The position numbers were made by a program, and so were the translations under genes. The notes under the pieces are model-generated. The model ran no database searches and had not been told where the DNA came from. It worked only from the letters and a program-made list of their open reading frames with translations. Of a DNA stretch of 64,000 bases, positions 23,194 through 34,773 are shown one piece after another (the stretch's first letter is position 1; each line of letters begins with the position of its first letter). Origin of the DNA: Lumbricus rubellus (lineage: Eukaryota; Annelida; Clitellata; Crassiclitellata; Lumbricidae); contig OX243817.1 of NCBI GenBank assembly GCA_945859605.1, forward strand, positions 30,223,289 through 30,287,288, in the 5' to 3' direction.

Positions 23194-24600
23194 AGGATGG
23201 CTTTCATGCATAAATTTGCCAGTGTATTTTGAAAGAACCTACGTTGAACATGATTCACAGAGTTTATGCTGCCAGAAGGTTCTCTCAAAATGCACAAGTG
23301 AGTTTATGCATGAATGCAGGTATATACTAATGTCATCCTTTATGAAGCAAGATGCAAGTTTAAATTCTTTCATCCAATGGTTTAATTTTTGTTCTGAGTC
23401 AAGTCGAGAGACCCAGCTCCCCAGAAAATATCAAGTGTTTGCATCTTCAGGAGGATATATTGCACATCAAAAGCGTAGTACATAATTAAAAATTATGTTA
23501 CAGCTGCCACACGGAAAGATGCAATGTCCATACAAACTCTCTAGATAAAATAATAAATGTAGGTTCTTTCTAATAGATTGTATTATAGGTACTAGGTGTC
23601 AGTGTGCATGTGCATTCTCTCAGTTGGAAAATTATTCAGAGCTGATAATAAGACGCTTCTGTTTTAACTGTAGACCTGTTACCGGATTTCTGTCTGAAAT
23701 TTGTGGTTTTTTTGCATTATGATAATGACGGTATAGAATTATTTGGATTGAATAGCCTTACAGTATGCTAAATTGTTCAATGATATGGATGGACAGTATT
23801 GACTTCGTTCAACAAATGAAAGTTTTATAGTTGATGTTACAATTTAAAATCGCATTTTAATTTCATCGCTACTTTTTTTCCAAAAAAAGTGGAGTGGAAT
23901 AGTACGTGATGAATTTATTAACACATGATGTACAAATATTTGTGTCACAATCCATGAAAAGGTACCAAGTCTTAGTAATGGAGTTAGAGCTACCACAACA
24001 TAGGTTAATAATTACTGAACAGAATTTTAAAAAAATGAAGATAATATCTTCTCATTTCCCAAAGATATCAGGATTCACACGACATATGAATTAATCGTTA
24101 CGAAAAGTAAAATTCAAATAAAATCAGTTTTGAAAAGTTTGTTCCACTATAAACACTGATAAATTAGAGTGTTAGTTTTGAAACTTTATAGTGTCTGTAC
24201 CATGATTATTGACTATCAAAATTAACAAAAACCTATATATATGTATACATATATACGTATACACATATGAACTGTGGTATAATATGTATATACATATATA
24301 CATGTACACAAACATATATTTTATATACATATATGTAGACAGCACATCTTTGCAGACTAAGACTTGGTACCTTTTACCACACTATAAACTTTTCGGGATT
24401 GTAAGCAAACGGAAATTCCGAAGTTAAAATTAGACACATAGTAATACACTACAAATATATATAATAACGATGAGGCAATAAAAAAATTTTGCCAAAAATA
24501 GACCCCCCCGTCCTTTCAGGCTGGTTTCTGACGAAACTGTGAACTAAGACTTGGTACCTTTTCATGGATTTTGTAACATTTTGTATAGGTAATAAATTTC
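23194..24600. mobile_element. 3' flank of gene 2 with a GGTACCAAGTCTTAGT inverted-repeat element
   Basis: CCATGAAAAGGTACCAAGTC..TTAGT at about 23952-23980 is the complement of ACTAAGACTTGGTACCTTTT at 24543-24572, and a third inverted copy lies at 24356-24378. The enclosed DNA is AT-rich with an (AT/AC) microsatellite at 24228-24335. This looks like a MITE (about 23940-24575), boundaries uncertain. No gene is seen. Confidence 0.6.
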
Positions 24601-24783
24601 TTATTTTTCCTGAGGGCAAAATGAGTGTTATTAATTATGCACCAAAGATTTGTCATTTCTTTATTGATAACTGATATAATGCATGGCACCATTGCGGCAT
24701 CATATCTAATTATTTATCAAGATTCATATAGCGATTTAGGTATTATAGGATTATCCACAGGGTGCCTGATAAAATGTAACAAT

Positions 24784-25128
24784 GATATGTGGCGATCCAC
24801 ACGGAAATCAGTTTATGTCGGATTTGTGACATGTTGAGTTTGATGCATTGGCTCAAAAGTCTTCACTAAGCTTCAAAATTACACAAAAATTATTGCTCTA
24901 GCATTATTGTAACTCGAGATATAAGGAAAAAGTTATTAATTAATTAAATTTTTTAATTATTTTAATTAAAACAAAATAATATGCATATCAAAAGCATTAA
25001 AATTGGTTTAAAACTTGTCTGTTTTAAAAAAAATTAGAAAAATTTTAATTAAAAAAAAATATTTCCCTAAGTTTTTCTGATGTGTAATTTCTGACATAAC
25101 ACTGATTTCGGTGTGGACCGCCATATAT
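24784..25128. mobile_element. MITE with ~38-bp terminal inverted repeats
   Basis: The left tip TATGTGGCGATCCACACGG..AAATCAG..TATGTC is matched by an inverted right tip GACATAA..CTGATTT..GTGTGGACCGCCATATA. The interior is AT-rich and non-coding. Confidence 0.75.
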
Positions 25129-25539
25129 TATATCAGTAACTGTGAAATAATAGTGTGCTTGATTACGTTTTAAGCCAGATTGTGGTTTTCTATGATGATT
25201 GCAGCATCATTCCTTTGAACAGTTTATTTTTACGGTGTTTTCATGACTAGGATTTCGCTTTGGTTTCTCACTGTGCATGCATTCTCATTTTTTATATTGA
25301 GCATTTCAAATTATATAACTATGATCGTTTTCTTTCATTAAATATTGTGAATATGATTTCTCGTGCATTCTTGACATGCAGATCAGGCAAACCCTTGAAA
25401 TATTTTTTTAGTATCACCATTCAAACGAATGTAAATTTTCAACAATGAGCTTACTTGGAGATTTCAAAAGCAGGGGTGGCATATGCTCATAATTGAGTCA
25501 AAGTGGAAGTAGCATTTTGCAATATTGAGCAAAGTGGGA

Positions 25540-26350
25540 ATTTCTAAAGAAGGAGTGGCAATTTCCACCTTTGTGTCAAAGTGGAAGTTTGTAAAGAATT
25601 ATTGGTTATTTCCACCACTGAGCCTAGATGGAAATTTCCAAAGAATTAAGGTTTTTCCACCATTGAGCCAAGATGGCAATTTCCAAAAAAATGATGGTTT
25701 TCTCCATCACTGAGCCAAGATGGAAATTTCCAAGGAATTAGTGGCTGTCTCCACCATTGAGATAAGATGAAAATTTCCAAGGAATTAATGGATTTCTCAA
25801 CCATTGAGCCAGGATGGAAATTTCCAAAGAATTAATGGCTGTCTCCACCATTGAGAGTAGATGGAAATTTCCAAAGAATTAATGGATTTCTCCACCATTT
25901 AGCCAAAGTGTAATTTTCCAAAGAATTAGTGGCTATCTCCACCACTGGGCAAAGATGGATATTTCCAAATAATTAGTGGCTATCTCCACCACTGGGCAAA
26001 GATGGAAAATTCCAACTAATTAGTGGCTTTCTCCACCATCGATCCAAGATGGAGAATTCCAAATATTTAGTGGCTTTCTCCACCATTGAGCCAAAGTGTA
26101 ATTTTCCAAAGAATTAGTGGCTATGTCCACCACTGGGCAAAGATGGAAATTTCCAAATAATTAGTGGCTATCTCCACCAATGGGCAAAGATGGAAATTTC
26201 CAACTAATTAGTGGCTGTCTCCACCATCGATCCAAGATGGAGAATTCCAAATATTTAGTGGATTTCTCCACCATTGAGCCAAAGTGTAATTTTCCAAAGA
26301 ATTAGTGGCTATCTCCACCATTGGGCAAAGATGGAAATTTCCAAGGAGGT
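25540..26350. repeat. ~46-bp satellite with four-unit higher-order period
   Basis: About 16 tandem copies of a unit like AATTAGTGGCTATCTCCACC..TGAGCCAAAGATGGAAATTTCC. TCCACCA recurs every 46-48 bases (25611, 25656, ... 26314). From about 25892 the variants repeat in blocks of four (~187 bp), for example the CATCGATCC variant at 26035 and 26223. The right edge runs into a different sequence ending TTTTTTTTAACAGTG at 26529. Confidence 0.9.
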
Positions 26351-26529
26351 GCGGAATTTTCCACCTTTCAGATACGGTGTAGACTTCCCAGTTATGATGG
26401 AATTTTCCACCAAAAGTCAAGGGTGGAACTGGACCACCCTTGTCTAAGGGTGGAAATATTTCCACCTTAGGGTGTTGTTTGTGGACCACCAACTTTAGTG
26501 GAAATTTCCACGATTTTTTTTAACAGTGT

Positions 26530-27400
26530 ACCTGCTAATGCTGTACAACATAAGTGATATATTTCAGTTTTTAAATCCAAGACCTAGGCAGTGAAAACTT
26601 CCACTGTATACCGAGTATACGTCTATCATTTCAACAGTGTTATCACCCAGCTCTAATAATTACACCACGTTTAAATCAAGAGAACTTCAACCCGTCGGCA
26701 GAGCAGACCATTATCAAAGATACTGGTCTATGTTAAACCCATTATATACATGTAGACTGCACACCTACACACATAAGCCTACAGATTAGCCTAGCCCTTG
26801 CATATATTGACCTGTCAGGCCTATATTATTATTCCAATAGAATTCGTTCGAACTGTGGGCTGGCGAAGTTCTTAGAGACTAATTTTATTGTTCACATGTA
26901 TTCAAAGGTTGAAATGTCAAGGTCAGATAGTCAGTTCAACTGTTCAAGACCCAGTGATCAGGCTTTTCTTTCGCGATAATCACTAACTAATCAAGATCGC
27001 AAAGTCTTCAGATCATAAGACACTTAACGACTAGTAAAAGTACACAATGTTAAACAGGAACATATAATTATCAGACTGTATACTTACATTCAGCGATATA
27101 TCCAATGTGGCTGAATGTACTACAAATGCTATGATGACACTGAACATTATAGCATACAAAAACTGGCTAATTGCCATTCTATGTAGTGTTTTTTAAAATA
27201 ATATTTAGCACTATGCAGCTGTAGGCCATAATTATTATACATGTATTGTACATAGACCAAGAACACTGTGGTCACACAATGGTTTGTTTGGTCTAATCAC
27301 TGCAAAGTACTACACTGAAGCAACTGTGTCTAAAAAACTTAGGTAATAGAACCATCTGTTACAATGACATGCTTGTAAGCCGTAACATCTATCTATCTAT
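26530..27400. other. intergenic, nothing recognised
   Basis: AT-rich intergenic DNA with no ORF, repeat or RNA that I can support. Confidence 0.5.
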
Positions 27401-27530
27401 GTGATTTATATAGCGCCCCTTCAAGGGCTCTACTCAGAGGCGCTCATAATCTGAATACACAAACTGGCATTCTTAAACATGTTTAGTATAATCAGTGCAT
27501 GCGCTATATAAATTCTGATTGATTGATTGA
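27400..27530 (-). mobile_element. truncated SINE/LINE 3' tail
   Basis: TTTATATAGCGCCCCTTCAA..CTCTACTCAGAGGCGCTC on the plus strand is the complement of the SINE tail. A second tail in plus orientation (GCGCTATATAAATTCTGATTGATTGATTG) follows at 27490. Confidence 0.8.
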
Positions 27531-27567
27531 CTGAGCTTTAAGACCTTACCAGACCCCACAACAGCAG

Positions 27568-28004
27568 TTAGGCCTAAAAAAATGTTGTGTTTCCGGTAAC
27601 AGAGCTAAAAAAATTGGGTAGGTAGGTCGGAAAATATTTTTGTTTTGGAAATACTTTTATGCAGTGACTATCCGAAAAAAGTATACGCCGCTAGTCTTTT
27701 TTGCACAATGGTACACGCTGCAACAAAGTACGTGTTCTAAGCAAGTATAAACTGCCTATTTCCAGACTGTCTGCACCTAAAACTGCTCTAGAAAACAGTC
27801 CTATTAATTTCATTTTGTTGACGTCTTTTCTGTTATGTCAATACAAATGGTTTTTTTTAATTAAAAAAAATTTAAAAAATTTCCCCAAAAATTTTTTTTC
27901 TAAAATTTTTTTAAATAACATTTTTTTACAAAAATATTTGAGTCGCGGCAATAAAAGAGGGTCGGTCGGGTTACCGGAAACACAACAATTTTTTTTAGGC
28001 CTTA
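27568..28004. mobile_element. MITE family A, copy 2 (inverted relative to copy 1)
   Basis: Same tips and interior as the copy at 9842-10270: TTAGGCCTAAAAAAATGTTG, GTTTCCGGTAAC, and the block CTAGAAAACAGTCCTATTAA. The size is almost the same (437 versus 429 bp). Confidence 0.85.
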
Positions 28005-30480
28005 TCAAATTCTTCACATGATCATTAAGTTGAAATCATAACATTGAGCAGAACATCAACATTAACAGATGTTTTTTAAATTAAATGCATTACATGTCGA
28101 TGTTTCATAATTACAATATTTATGCATTACCTGTCAATTTGAAAGAAACTATAAAAGAAAAACTATCTGATATGATCACAAAGTCGAAACAAGAAAGACA
28201 AATGTTCGGAAACACAACTAACAGAAAATAAAACCACATCAGTGAAGAAAAAAATCCCATAGCTATATTTAGATATACATATGCAATATATATGTATATG
28301 TAATTATATATATATATGTGTGTGTAAAGTGCATGCGTATGTATATCTATATACAATTATACATATACCGTATATATTAATGGATATGCACATATTTACC
28401 ATTTTATTCAATAGACAAGTTTCTACAGCGCTGATGAAGAATTATAGGTAAAACTTTTCAAACTTTTCAAGCAGTAACCATCTTTAAACTTCTTTCCAAA
28501 AAGAAAACTTAGAAACAGATACATAACCGTGATAAACGACGAATTATAAACAGATCACCTGGTCCCGAACTTTAGGAAATGTTGGCAATTTTTCTGCATA
28601 ACCAGTTACCAGGTAACCACCCGCTTGTTGATCAACCAATCAAACGCAAGTACATGCCACTCGTTAGTGGTTAATCAATCGTGTATTGCGATCTATTCTT
28701 GTTTCAAAGTCACTTAAACTTTGCCCAGAACGGTCATAGCTATGGACTTCAAAGTTTCAATCATTCCAACAGCGCACAACAGTCTGGTCAGAAAATCAAT
28801 TTTAATTGAAATCAAACGAGTCTTGTGTATTCCCACTAGAACTGACTATGGGCATAGTGAAATTCAAGAGACAAATACTGAACTGTAAACTGACTCCAGA
28901 GTTAAAACCACATTTCAGCCGAACATTTTAGAGCAATAAATGGTTATTTCCCCACTCCTTCCAATGTAAAACCACCACGTCTACAGTTAACACGTCATGT
29001 TGCAATTTATATCTGTGCAGTCGATATGCATGATCCAGACCAGCAGACTTCTCTCTAGTCAAAACATATTGATTTCCTTTTACCAGAAACACATGCCGTA
29101 ATTACGCAGTCTGTATAATATCCAGAACCGAATTTAAGTGACACGAAGATATCTGCCAAATGCAGACACCAATCACAACAAAACTGCAGTGGCTGACAGT
29201 TACTCAAAATGAAGCAATATTGGTACGCGCAGCTATTCTGATTTGATTTGTTTGTTTATTGCACATACACAAGTCAAACAGTATAAACGTGACTCAATAA
29301 ACAGAGTGCAACTATTCTGCAAGTCAACTGAACACCCTTTTGGCAGAAAACTAGTATGCATTTTAAATTCTATGCAACATGAAGTTAAGGCACATTCTAA
29401 ATAATAATAACGACAATTTATATGGCGCCATAACGCGATCATACCGCTACAAGGGCGCCTAAAGACATGATCTTCCCGCGCTGCCAGAATGGGTACAACA
29501 TTGGGTAGCTGGATACTCCCTTTGGCCTCGCATAATCTAGAGATTCCACAAGTGCTGTGATTCATTGATTGGAAAGGGATTCATCACATCAGGATGAGCT
29601 GCATCTAGATTACTTGTTTGACATCAATGTTTCAATGATTTCAATCAACTTCTGATAATTTAATCTGTTTCCTTAAATAATACTTTTATTATTACTTAGA
29701 ACTATAATATTAAAAAATCTTTTATGTTGTATGTCCCATTGTGCATTTGCAAGTGGAGTATAAAGAGTATTATACTTACTTACTAAAAAGATATTTCAGA
29801 ATGCCTGATCAAATATATTTATATATATGTATAAATAATATATATATGCCAGTTAGCCATCAATAATAATAAGGTAGAAAGAGCTCCAATAATAATAGAT
29901 CCTCAATTCCACAATCAAGGTCATATATACAATTCCTAAATTGAGTTCTCAACACCCACACCAACAGTCCAACACCCACAGTATACAACTGATTTCAATA
30001 GTGAATAAAGCTCATGCAGAGTTGTGTAAGGATCATGCACAACTGCCCGAAGGCTAAACACCTGCTTGTAACCCAAGTCAATAACTACAGATCTATGGGT
30101 TTAAGTCAACAAAGGGTTCTAGCCTAGTCCTTGAGCCACCTTAACAAAAGACTTGTTCTAGACCTAAAAGAAAGACCTATAGAGCAAACATAAAAAAATT
30201 CAAAATTTAAATTTGATTGTAATATATGAAACTCGGTGCCGAGCTCACTATATATTCCATCCAATCATAATCAAGTAAATAACACAAAACGAGATCAGAG
30301 GCGACCGAACAGGGGGCCTGCGCATTCAATGATCATAGCAAGAGAGGTTCTCAAGTGCTTGTAAAGCTGGTAAAAAGAACTAGAAAAAGGTCAGCGTTAA
30401 AGGACTGAGAGATAAAAAATGGTTCCAGATAGTGGGGCCCATAAAAGCGAAGCTCCTACACTGGACCACAGAAGCACGCA
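28005..30480. other. intergenic, AT-rich
   Basis: No gene supported. An AT/GT microsatellite lies at 28265-28370 and ATAT tracts near 29815-29850. At 29410-29470 a TTTATATGGCGCC..GGGCGCC stretch resembles a SINE tail of another family. Confidence 0.45.
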
Positions 30481-30481
30481 G

Positions 30482-30870
30482 ATAAATCAATCAGAATTTA
30501 TATAGCGCCCCTTCAAGGTATCTACTCAGAGGCGCTCCCAGCCGAGGTCAAGCGAAAAAACGTGTCTTCAACAGTTTGTGAAATTGAGAACAGTTTGGGA
30601 GGTGTCGCATCTATACAAGGGAAGATGAAGTACGTACGATAGAAGTATGCACCAGGAAGACAATCAAGTGACCCAGGTCGATGACCAAAGAGAGGAATGA
30701 CTACACAGAGAAGATACTGGAGTACAAGTTGTACAACATGCCCTACAGTAGTGTGGAGCAGATACAGCAAGACAGCTTCACATGAGGGAGCGAACCTTGA
30801 ACTGGATGCACTGGCAGATGCGGAACCAATGAAGGACGTTATGGATAAAAGACAAGTTATATAGTCGAAC
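30482..30870 (-). mobile_element. SINE-tail-bearing repeat
   Basis: Begins with the complement of the common SINE tail (TATATAGCGCCCCTTCAAGG..TACTCAGAGGCGCTC) and continues into about 320 bases of unrelated body sequence without a tRNA-like head. It could be a truncated LINE or composite repeat sharing the tail. A poly-C run follows at 30882. Confidence 0.55.
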
Positions 30871-31019
30871 ATTATAATGCCCCCCCCCCCCCATGAGCCA
30901 GGCAGCAGTGCTTAGGATGACTTTAAGCTAAGATCTGCATATAGATATCCAGCATGAGATCTACATGTAAAGCATGAATGATAGACACAATGACATTCAT
31001 TAACCCTATGTCTGCATAC

Positions 31020-32700
31020 CAACAGCCATGTAGTAAGTTCAAGGTTTGATGCTCTTAGCAGAATTGGCCATGGACATGGCATACGACCTAAATCTAGGTC
31101 GTACTACTTATTATGCACAATTGCAAACGACCTAGATCTACTTATTATGCACAATTACTATATATATATATATATACAAATTCTAAACAGTTTCAGTAGG
31201 GGGTGAATATGCTTATGTTAATTAAATGCCCATGGGCATGGCACATTAAATGTTCGCTAAAAAAGCTATTATTCTGTCGCCCAAATGTTTCATATCAGGT
31301 TTTGACCGGACTCATCCGAGAGCTAACATTCATCTTTAGGGTCTGTCCATATATTATGGATTCAGGGGAGGGTCACCGGATTCAGGAAATTTGCATACGA
31401 GGGCGGTCTCGACAAACTGCACAAATGCGAAAAAAATGTCTAACTATGACGTCCACATGAGCCTATTTATAAAGTTTTCTGTATTATCCCAGAGTTATCC
31501 AATGGCAATTTGGTACAATTATAATTAAATTATGTTCTGGTCTAAACAGTAAAACATGACAGTCAACATAATTTTAGCTAGCAAATTTATATGATTTTTA
31601 ACTAACATTTAATAAATAATAGCCTAAGGTAAAATGAATGTTTTACAGATGACTTCAGCCAAGTAACTTTTGTAGGGGGAGGGGGTAGATAAGCTTATTT
31701 GTAAAAAATTTATGTATGCATGAAGGAGTTTCACAAAATGTACGAGAGACGATGGGGTAGAAAATTAAACGATTTTTGCAAGTGCAAAAATATTTATAGG
31801 CCTTTACTCAGCTTTCACTTTATGTGAAGAACTATTGTGCATAACGATATCAAAGCCATAACATCACACTCAGCCAGATACAATATATCTTGTTTTCCAG
31901 AGTTTAACACATGTTTAGTTACATATGTAATTATATATGTGTAATGAACTCTGTAGTGATCTTATCATAATAATTATAGAGACTATCAGTTGAAGGTCAC
32001 TTTAAGTACAACCACAGTCAAAATCATCATAATCCATTGCAGCAGCAGTAGTGTCAAAATCCAATAGTTAATGTTGTCAAAATTAGGACCTACCTACAGA
32101 CACCTGGTTGAAAAAGACCAAAATGCTACGATTCGGTCGATGAAATGGCACAATGAACAAGCGTCAAATGATGACAATCCTATGATGCCACAAGTCCAAG
32201 GAAGTCTTCACAGCAACCACGCTCAGCATGGTTCATCACAGGAACCTGCAAAGAAACATTGTGCAAATTTATAATAAAATGATTCCTATTCCATAACAAC
32301 ACATCTTCAAAGACTGACTTACACATCATTGTGGTAAAGATGTCAACAGCTTCGGGAGTAAAGGATTGCCTGTTGACGATTTACACTTACGGATCTCAGA
32401 CATTCGGGGCATCAGTCACAGGCACCAATCCATCGTATGTCAAAAACTTTAAAAACAAAGTCTGAATATTAAAAGACTGCATTGAAAACTTATTAATACA
32501 GCACATAAAGTATTCTACAAAAACCTAGAAACATTTATCAGCGATAATATCATACAACAGTATTTACCATTGCATCGCGAAAAAGCAACAACTCTAGCAA
32601 CCTCAAAAGCGGTTACGTCATCAGTTTATGTCTATCAATGTTTTCATTGAAAACAAGGAGTATTATTAGGAGGTTAAGCATTTCTTTTACTGGACCGTTC
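31020..32700. other. intergenic, short duplicated motif
   Basis: ACTTATTATGCACAATT occurs twice (31106 and 31139) beside two CGACCTA(A/G)ATCTA blocks. No gene can be supported; the 67-codon ORF at 32071-32274 has no recognisable motif. Confidence 0.4.
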
Positions 32701-32704
32701 ATTC

Positions 32705-32870
32705 ACAATCAATCAATCAATTTTTGTTTAATCAGCACCTCAGGCTGGCAGAACGCAGCCTGTTACATGTAACTAGTTTTACAAAGGTTTTATGTATAAG
32801 TTCAGTTTATATAAGCAACGTACATAAATAAATATTTTGCTTGAATTCAAATTAATTGATTTATGTTTGT
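32705..32870. repeat. dispersed repeat family B, copy 1
   Basis: AATCAATCAATC followed by TTGTTTAATCAGCACCTCAG, GCTGGCAGAACGCAGCCTG, ACAAAGGTTTTATGTATAAG and CATAAATAAATATTTTGCTT. A second copy lies at 33110-33545, interrupted by a SINE. Confidence 0.8.
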
Positions 32871-33103
32871 TGTAGGAGCAAGTGGAGAGCAAATGATGAG
32901 GGTAGTGTAATTAACCCTATATTGCACAGCGAAAATCATGGGTGATAAACTTTAACATTTTATTAAAGTTAAGTTGCGCATATGCGAAAAATATTCTGTT
33001 TGCGGCGTTATGCTGCAAATTGATTTGCATTCGCGAGACGGCGATAGCAGAAAATCGGATTGTTGCCTCAGGTCAACACTGTCCCACATCCCATGAAAGT
33101 GTT

Positions 33104-33109
<6 letters not shown>

Positions 33110-33137
<28 letters not shown>

Positions 33138-33545
33138 CAACCAATCAATCAATCAATTTTCGTTTAATCAAAACTTCAGGCTGGCAGAATGCAGCATGTT
33201 AGGCCCTAGGCTACATACAACTAATTTTTACAAAAGTTTTATTTGTTTGTAGGCCTATGTGCACTTGTTATAGCGCCCCTTCAAGCTCTCTCTACTCAGA
33301 GGCGCTCCCGATGCAGAGCGGACACTGCATCGGAGTTTCACGCCGAAGCGCTGCAGGAGCAATTGTAAGTGAAGGACTTGCCCAAGGTCCTTACGCGGGG
33401 AGGTGGATTCGAACCACGGACCTTCCGGCTCCAAGGCAACGACGCCACCCCTAGACCACCGCTCCCCACTTTATGTATAAGTAATAATAAGTTCAGTTAA
33501 TATATGCAGCATAAATAAATATTTTACTTGAATTAATATTGCACA
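33110..33545. repeat. dispersed repeat family B, copy 2, split by a SINE
   Basis: The same order of blocks as copy 1 (ATCA run, GCTGGCAGAATGCAGCATG, ACAAAAGTTTTAT) breaks at 33242 and resumes at 33470 with TTTATGTATAAG and CATAAATAAATATTTTACTT. The interruption is the SINE at 33243-33469. Confidence 0.85.
33243..33469 (-). mobile_element. tRNA-derived SINE, full length, 5-bp target duplication
   Basis: On the minus strand: a head GGGGAGCGGTGGTCTAGGGG with box-A-like sequence, box B GGTTCGAATCC, a middle CCTTGGGCAAGTCCTTCAC, and a tail GAAGGGGCGCTATAACAAGT followed by GCACATAGGCCTACAAACAA. TTTAT flanks both sides (33238-33242 and 33470-33474). The empty-site structure is given by family B copy 1. 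Confidence 0.9.
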
Positions 33546-34366
33546 TGTTTGTTAGGTTAAAAAATTGATCTAGGTTTGCTAGATTATGTTGCCTAGGTGC
33601 AACAGTATGAAATATAGGGTTAAAGAGCCTTGGGGGGGGGGGGATAGGCCTTAGAATCGCTATAGACGTGTAAATGTATGCGGTCAAGAATGCGAAGTTT
33701 CTGTGTTCACGTAGCCTAATGCAAGGATCGAGGCATTTCTCCAATTCAATTACGGTAATAGAATATGGCTGATATCCTCTAATCTGAATGGTACAAATCC
33801 TATAAGTAGCGACCTGCATGCATGGTTAGCGATGACATTTAAATTATTAAAGGACAATAGGCCATAATATCTGTGATTGTGAGTCAGAAGGCTGTTGGTG
33901 GTCCGATTAAACACAGATTGCACGAATAGGGCCTAAAATCATCGCAGTAGATTTGAGGAGGTCTATCCGGGTGCTGGGTGCGGTCAATAACCGGTTAAAT
34001 GAGCTTACACTCGTCTCGCTCGCCTATTATGAAACTAGTCAAATCTGGTTCACTCTGAAATAAAGTTATGCGCTATAAAATAAAGATCAGTACTCCAGGT
34101 AATACGATATATTTCTAGAACTATTCACGCAATGACGTGTTTGAATGCTTCGAGCGTCATCATGCGACAAGTAAAATATAATGATATATTACTGCGAATT
34201 ATCACCAATGGCTTATTAATTTGATTCAAACTACAATTATTGTACTTCAATTATATCTGTTATGTAATTCCGCATAATTGCATAAAATGTATACAAGCTA
34301 AAAGCTAATAATATTAATATGCATGTTCTGTAAATTTTGCAATATAAAAAATGCAATAGATGGCTA

Positions 34367-34374
34367 TGACGTCA
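34367..34374. promoter_or_regulatory. CRE-like site TGACGTCA upstream of SNRK
   Basis: A perfect palindromic CREB/ATF consensus 205 bases before the SNRK start codon, in a region where the promoter or 5' UTR must lie. Function is inferred from position only. Confidence 0.4.
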
Positions 34375-34578
34375 GTTTTCGCTAACTTTTGAAAATATAT
34401 CATCCTCGCAGGGCCATGGATTCTGAACCAAGATGGTCAGCGTATGTCCGAAGTTGTTGGCTATTCTACATAATAAATATTTCATCAATTTATTTAACGA
34501 CATTTTAAAAGTTGTTTACGCCGCTTTTAAGTAATATTGACCCACGATTTTAATTGACCCTATCTCATTGTTAGTGAT

Positions 34579-34773
34579 ATGAGTTATCGCAAAATTAAAG
34601 CTAAATATGACGGGAAAATTGCTGGACTTTACGACTTGGAAGGTACGATTGGTAAGGGCCATTATGCCGTAGTGAAATTGGCTCGTCATGTCTTCACGGG
34701 AGAAAAAGTAGCTGTTAAAGTCATCGACAAAACAAAGCTTGACGAAGTATCACGATCTCATCTTTTCCAAGAG
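34579..34773 (+). CDS. SNRK: SNRK exon 1: kinase N-lobe, Gly loop and catalytic Lys
   Basis: ATG at 34579, the first in frame with the conserved [11 protein letters not shown] start typical of SNRK. Donor GAG|GTGAGT, phase 0. Confidence 0.95.

Noticed and set aside
25540..26350. CRISPR-like array
   Set aside because: Repeats are contiguous without unique spacers and the genome is eukaryotic; it is a satellite.
32071..32274. 67-codon ORF
   Set aside because: No recognisable domain or splice context.
33390..33469. tRNA gene on the minus strand
   Set aside because: tRNA-like boxes belong to a SINE head; the sequence runs on into the SINE body and is repeated elsewhere.
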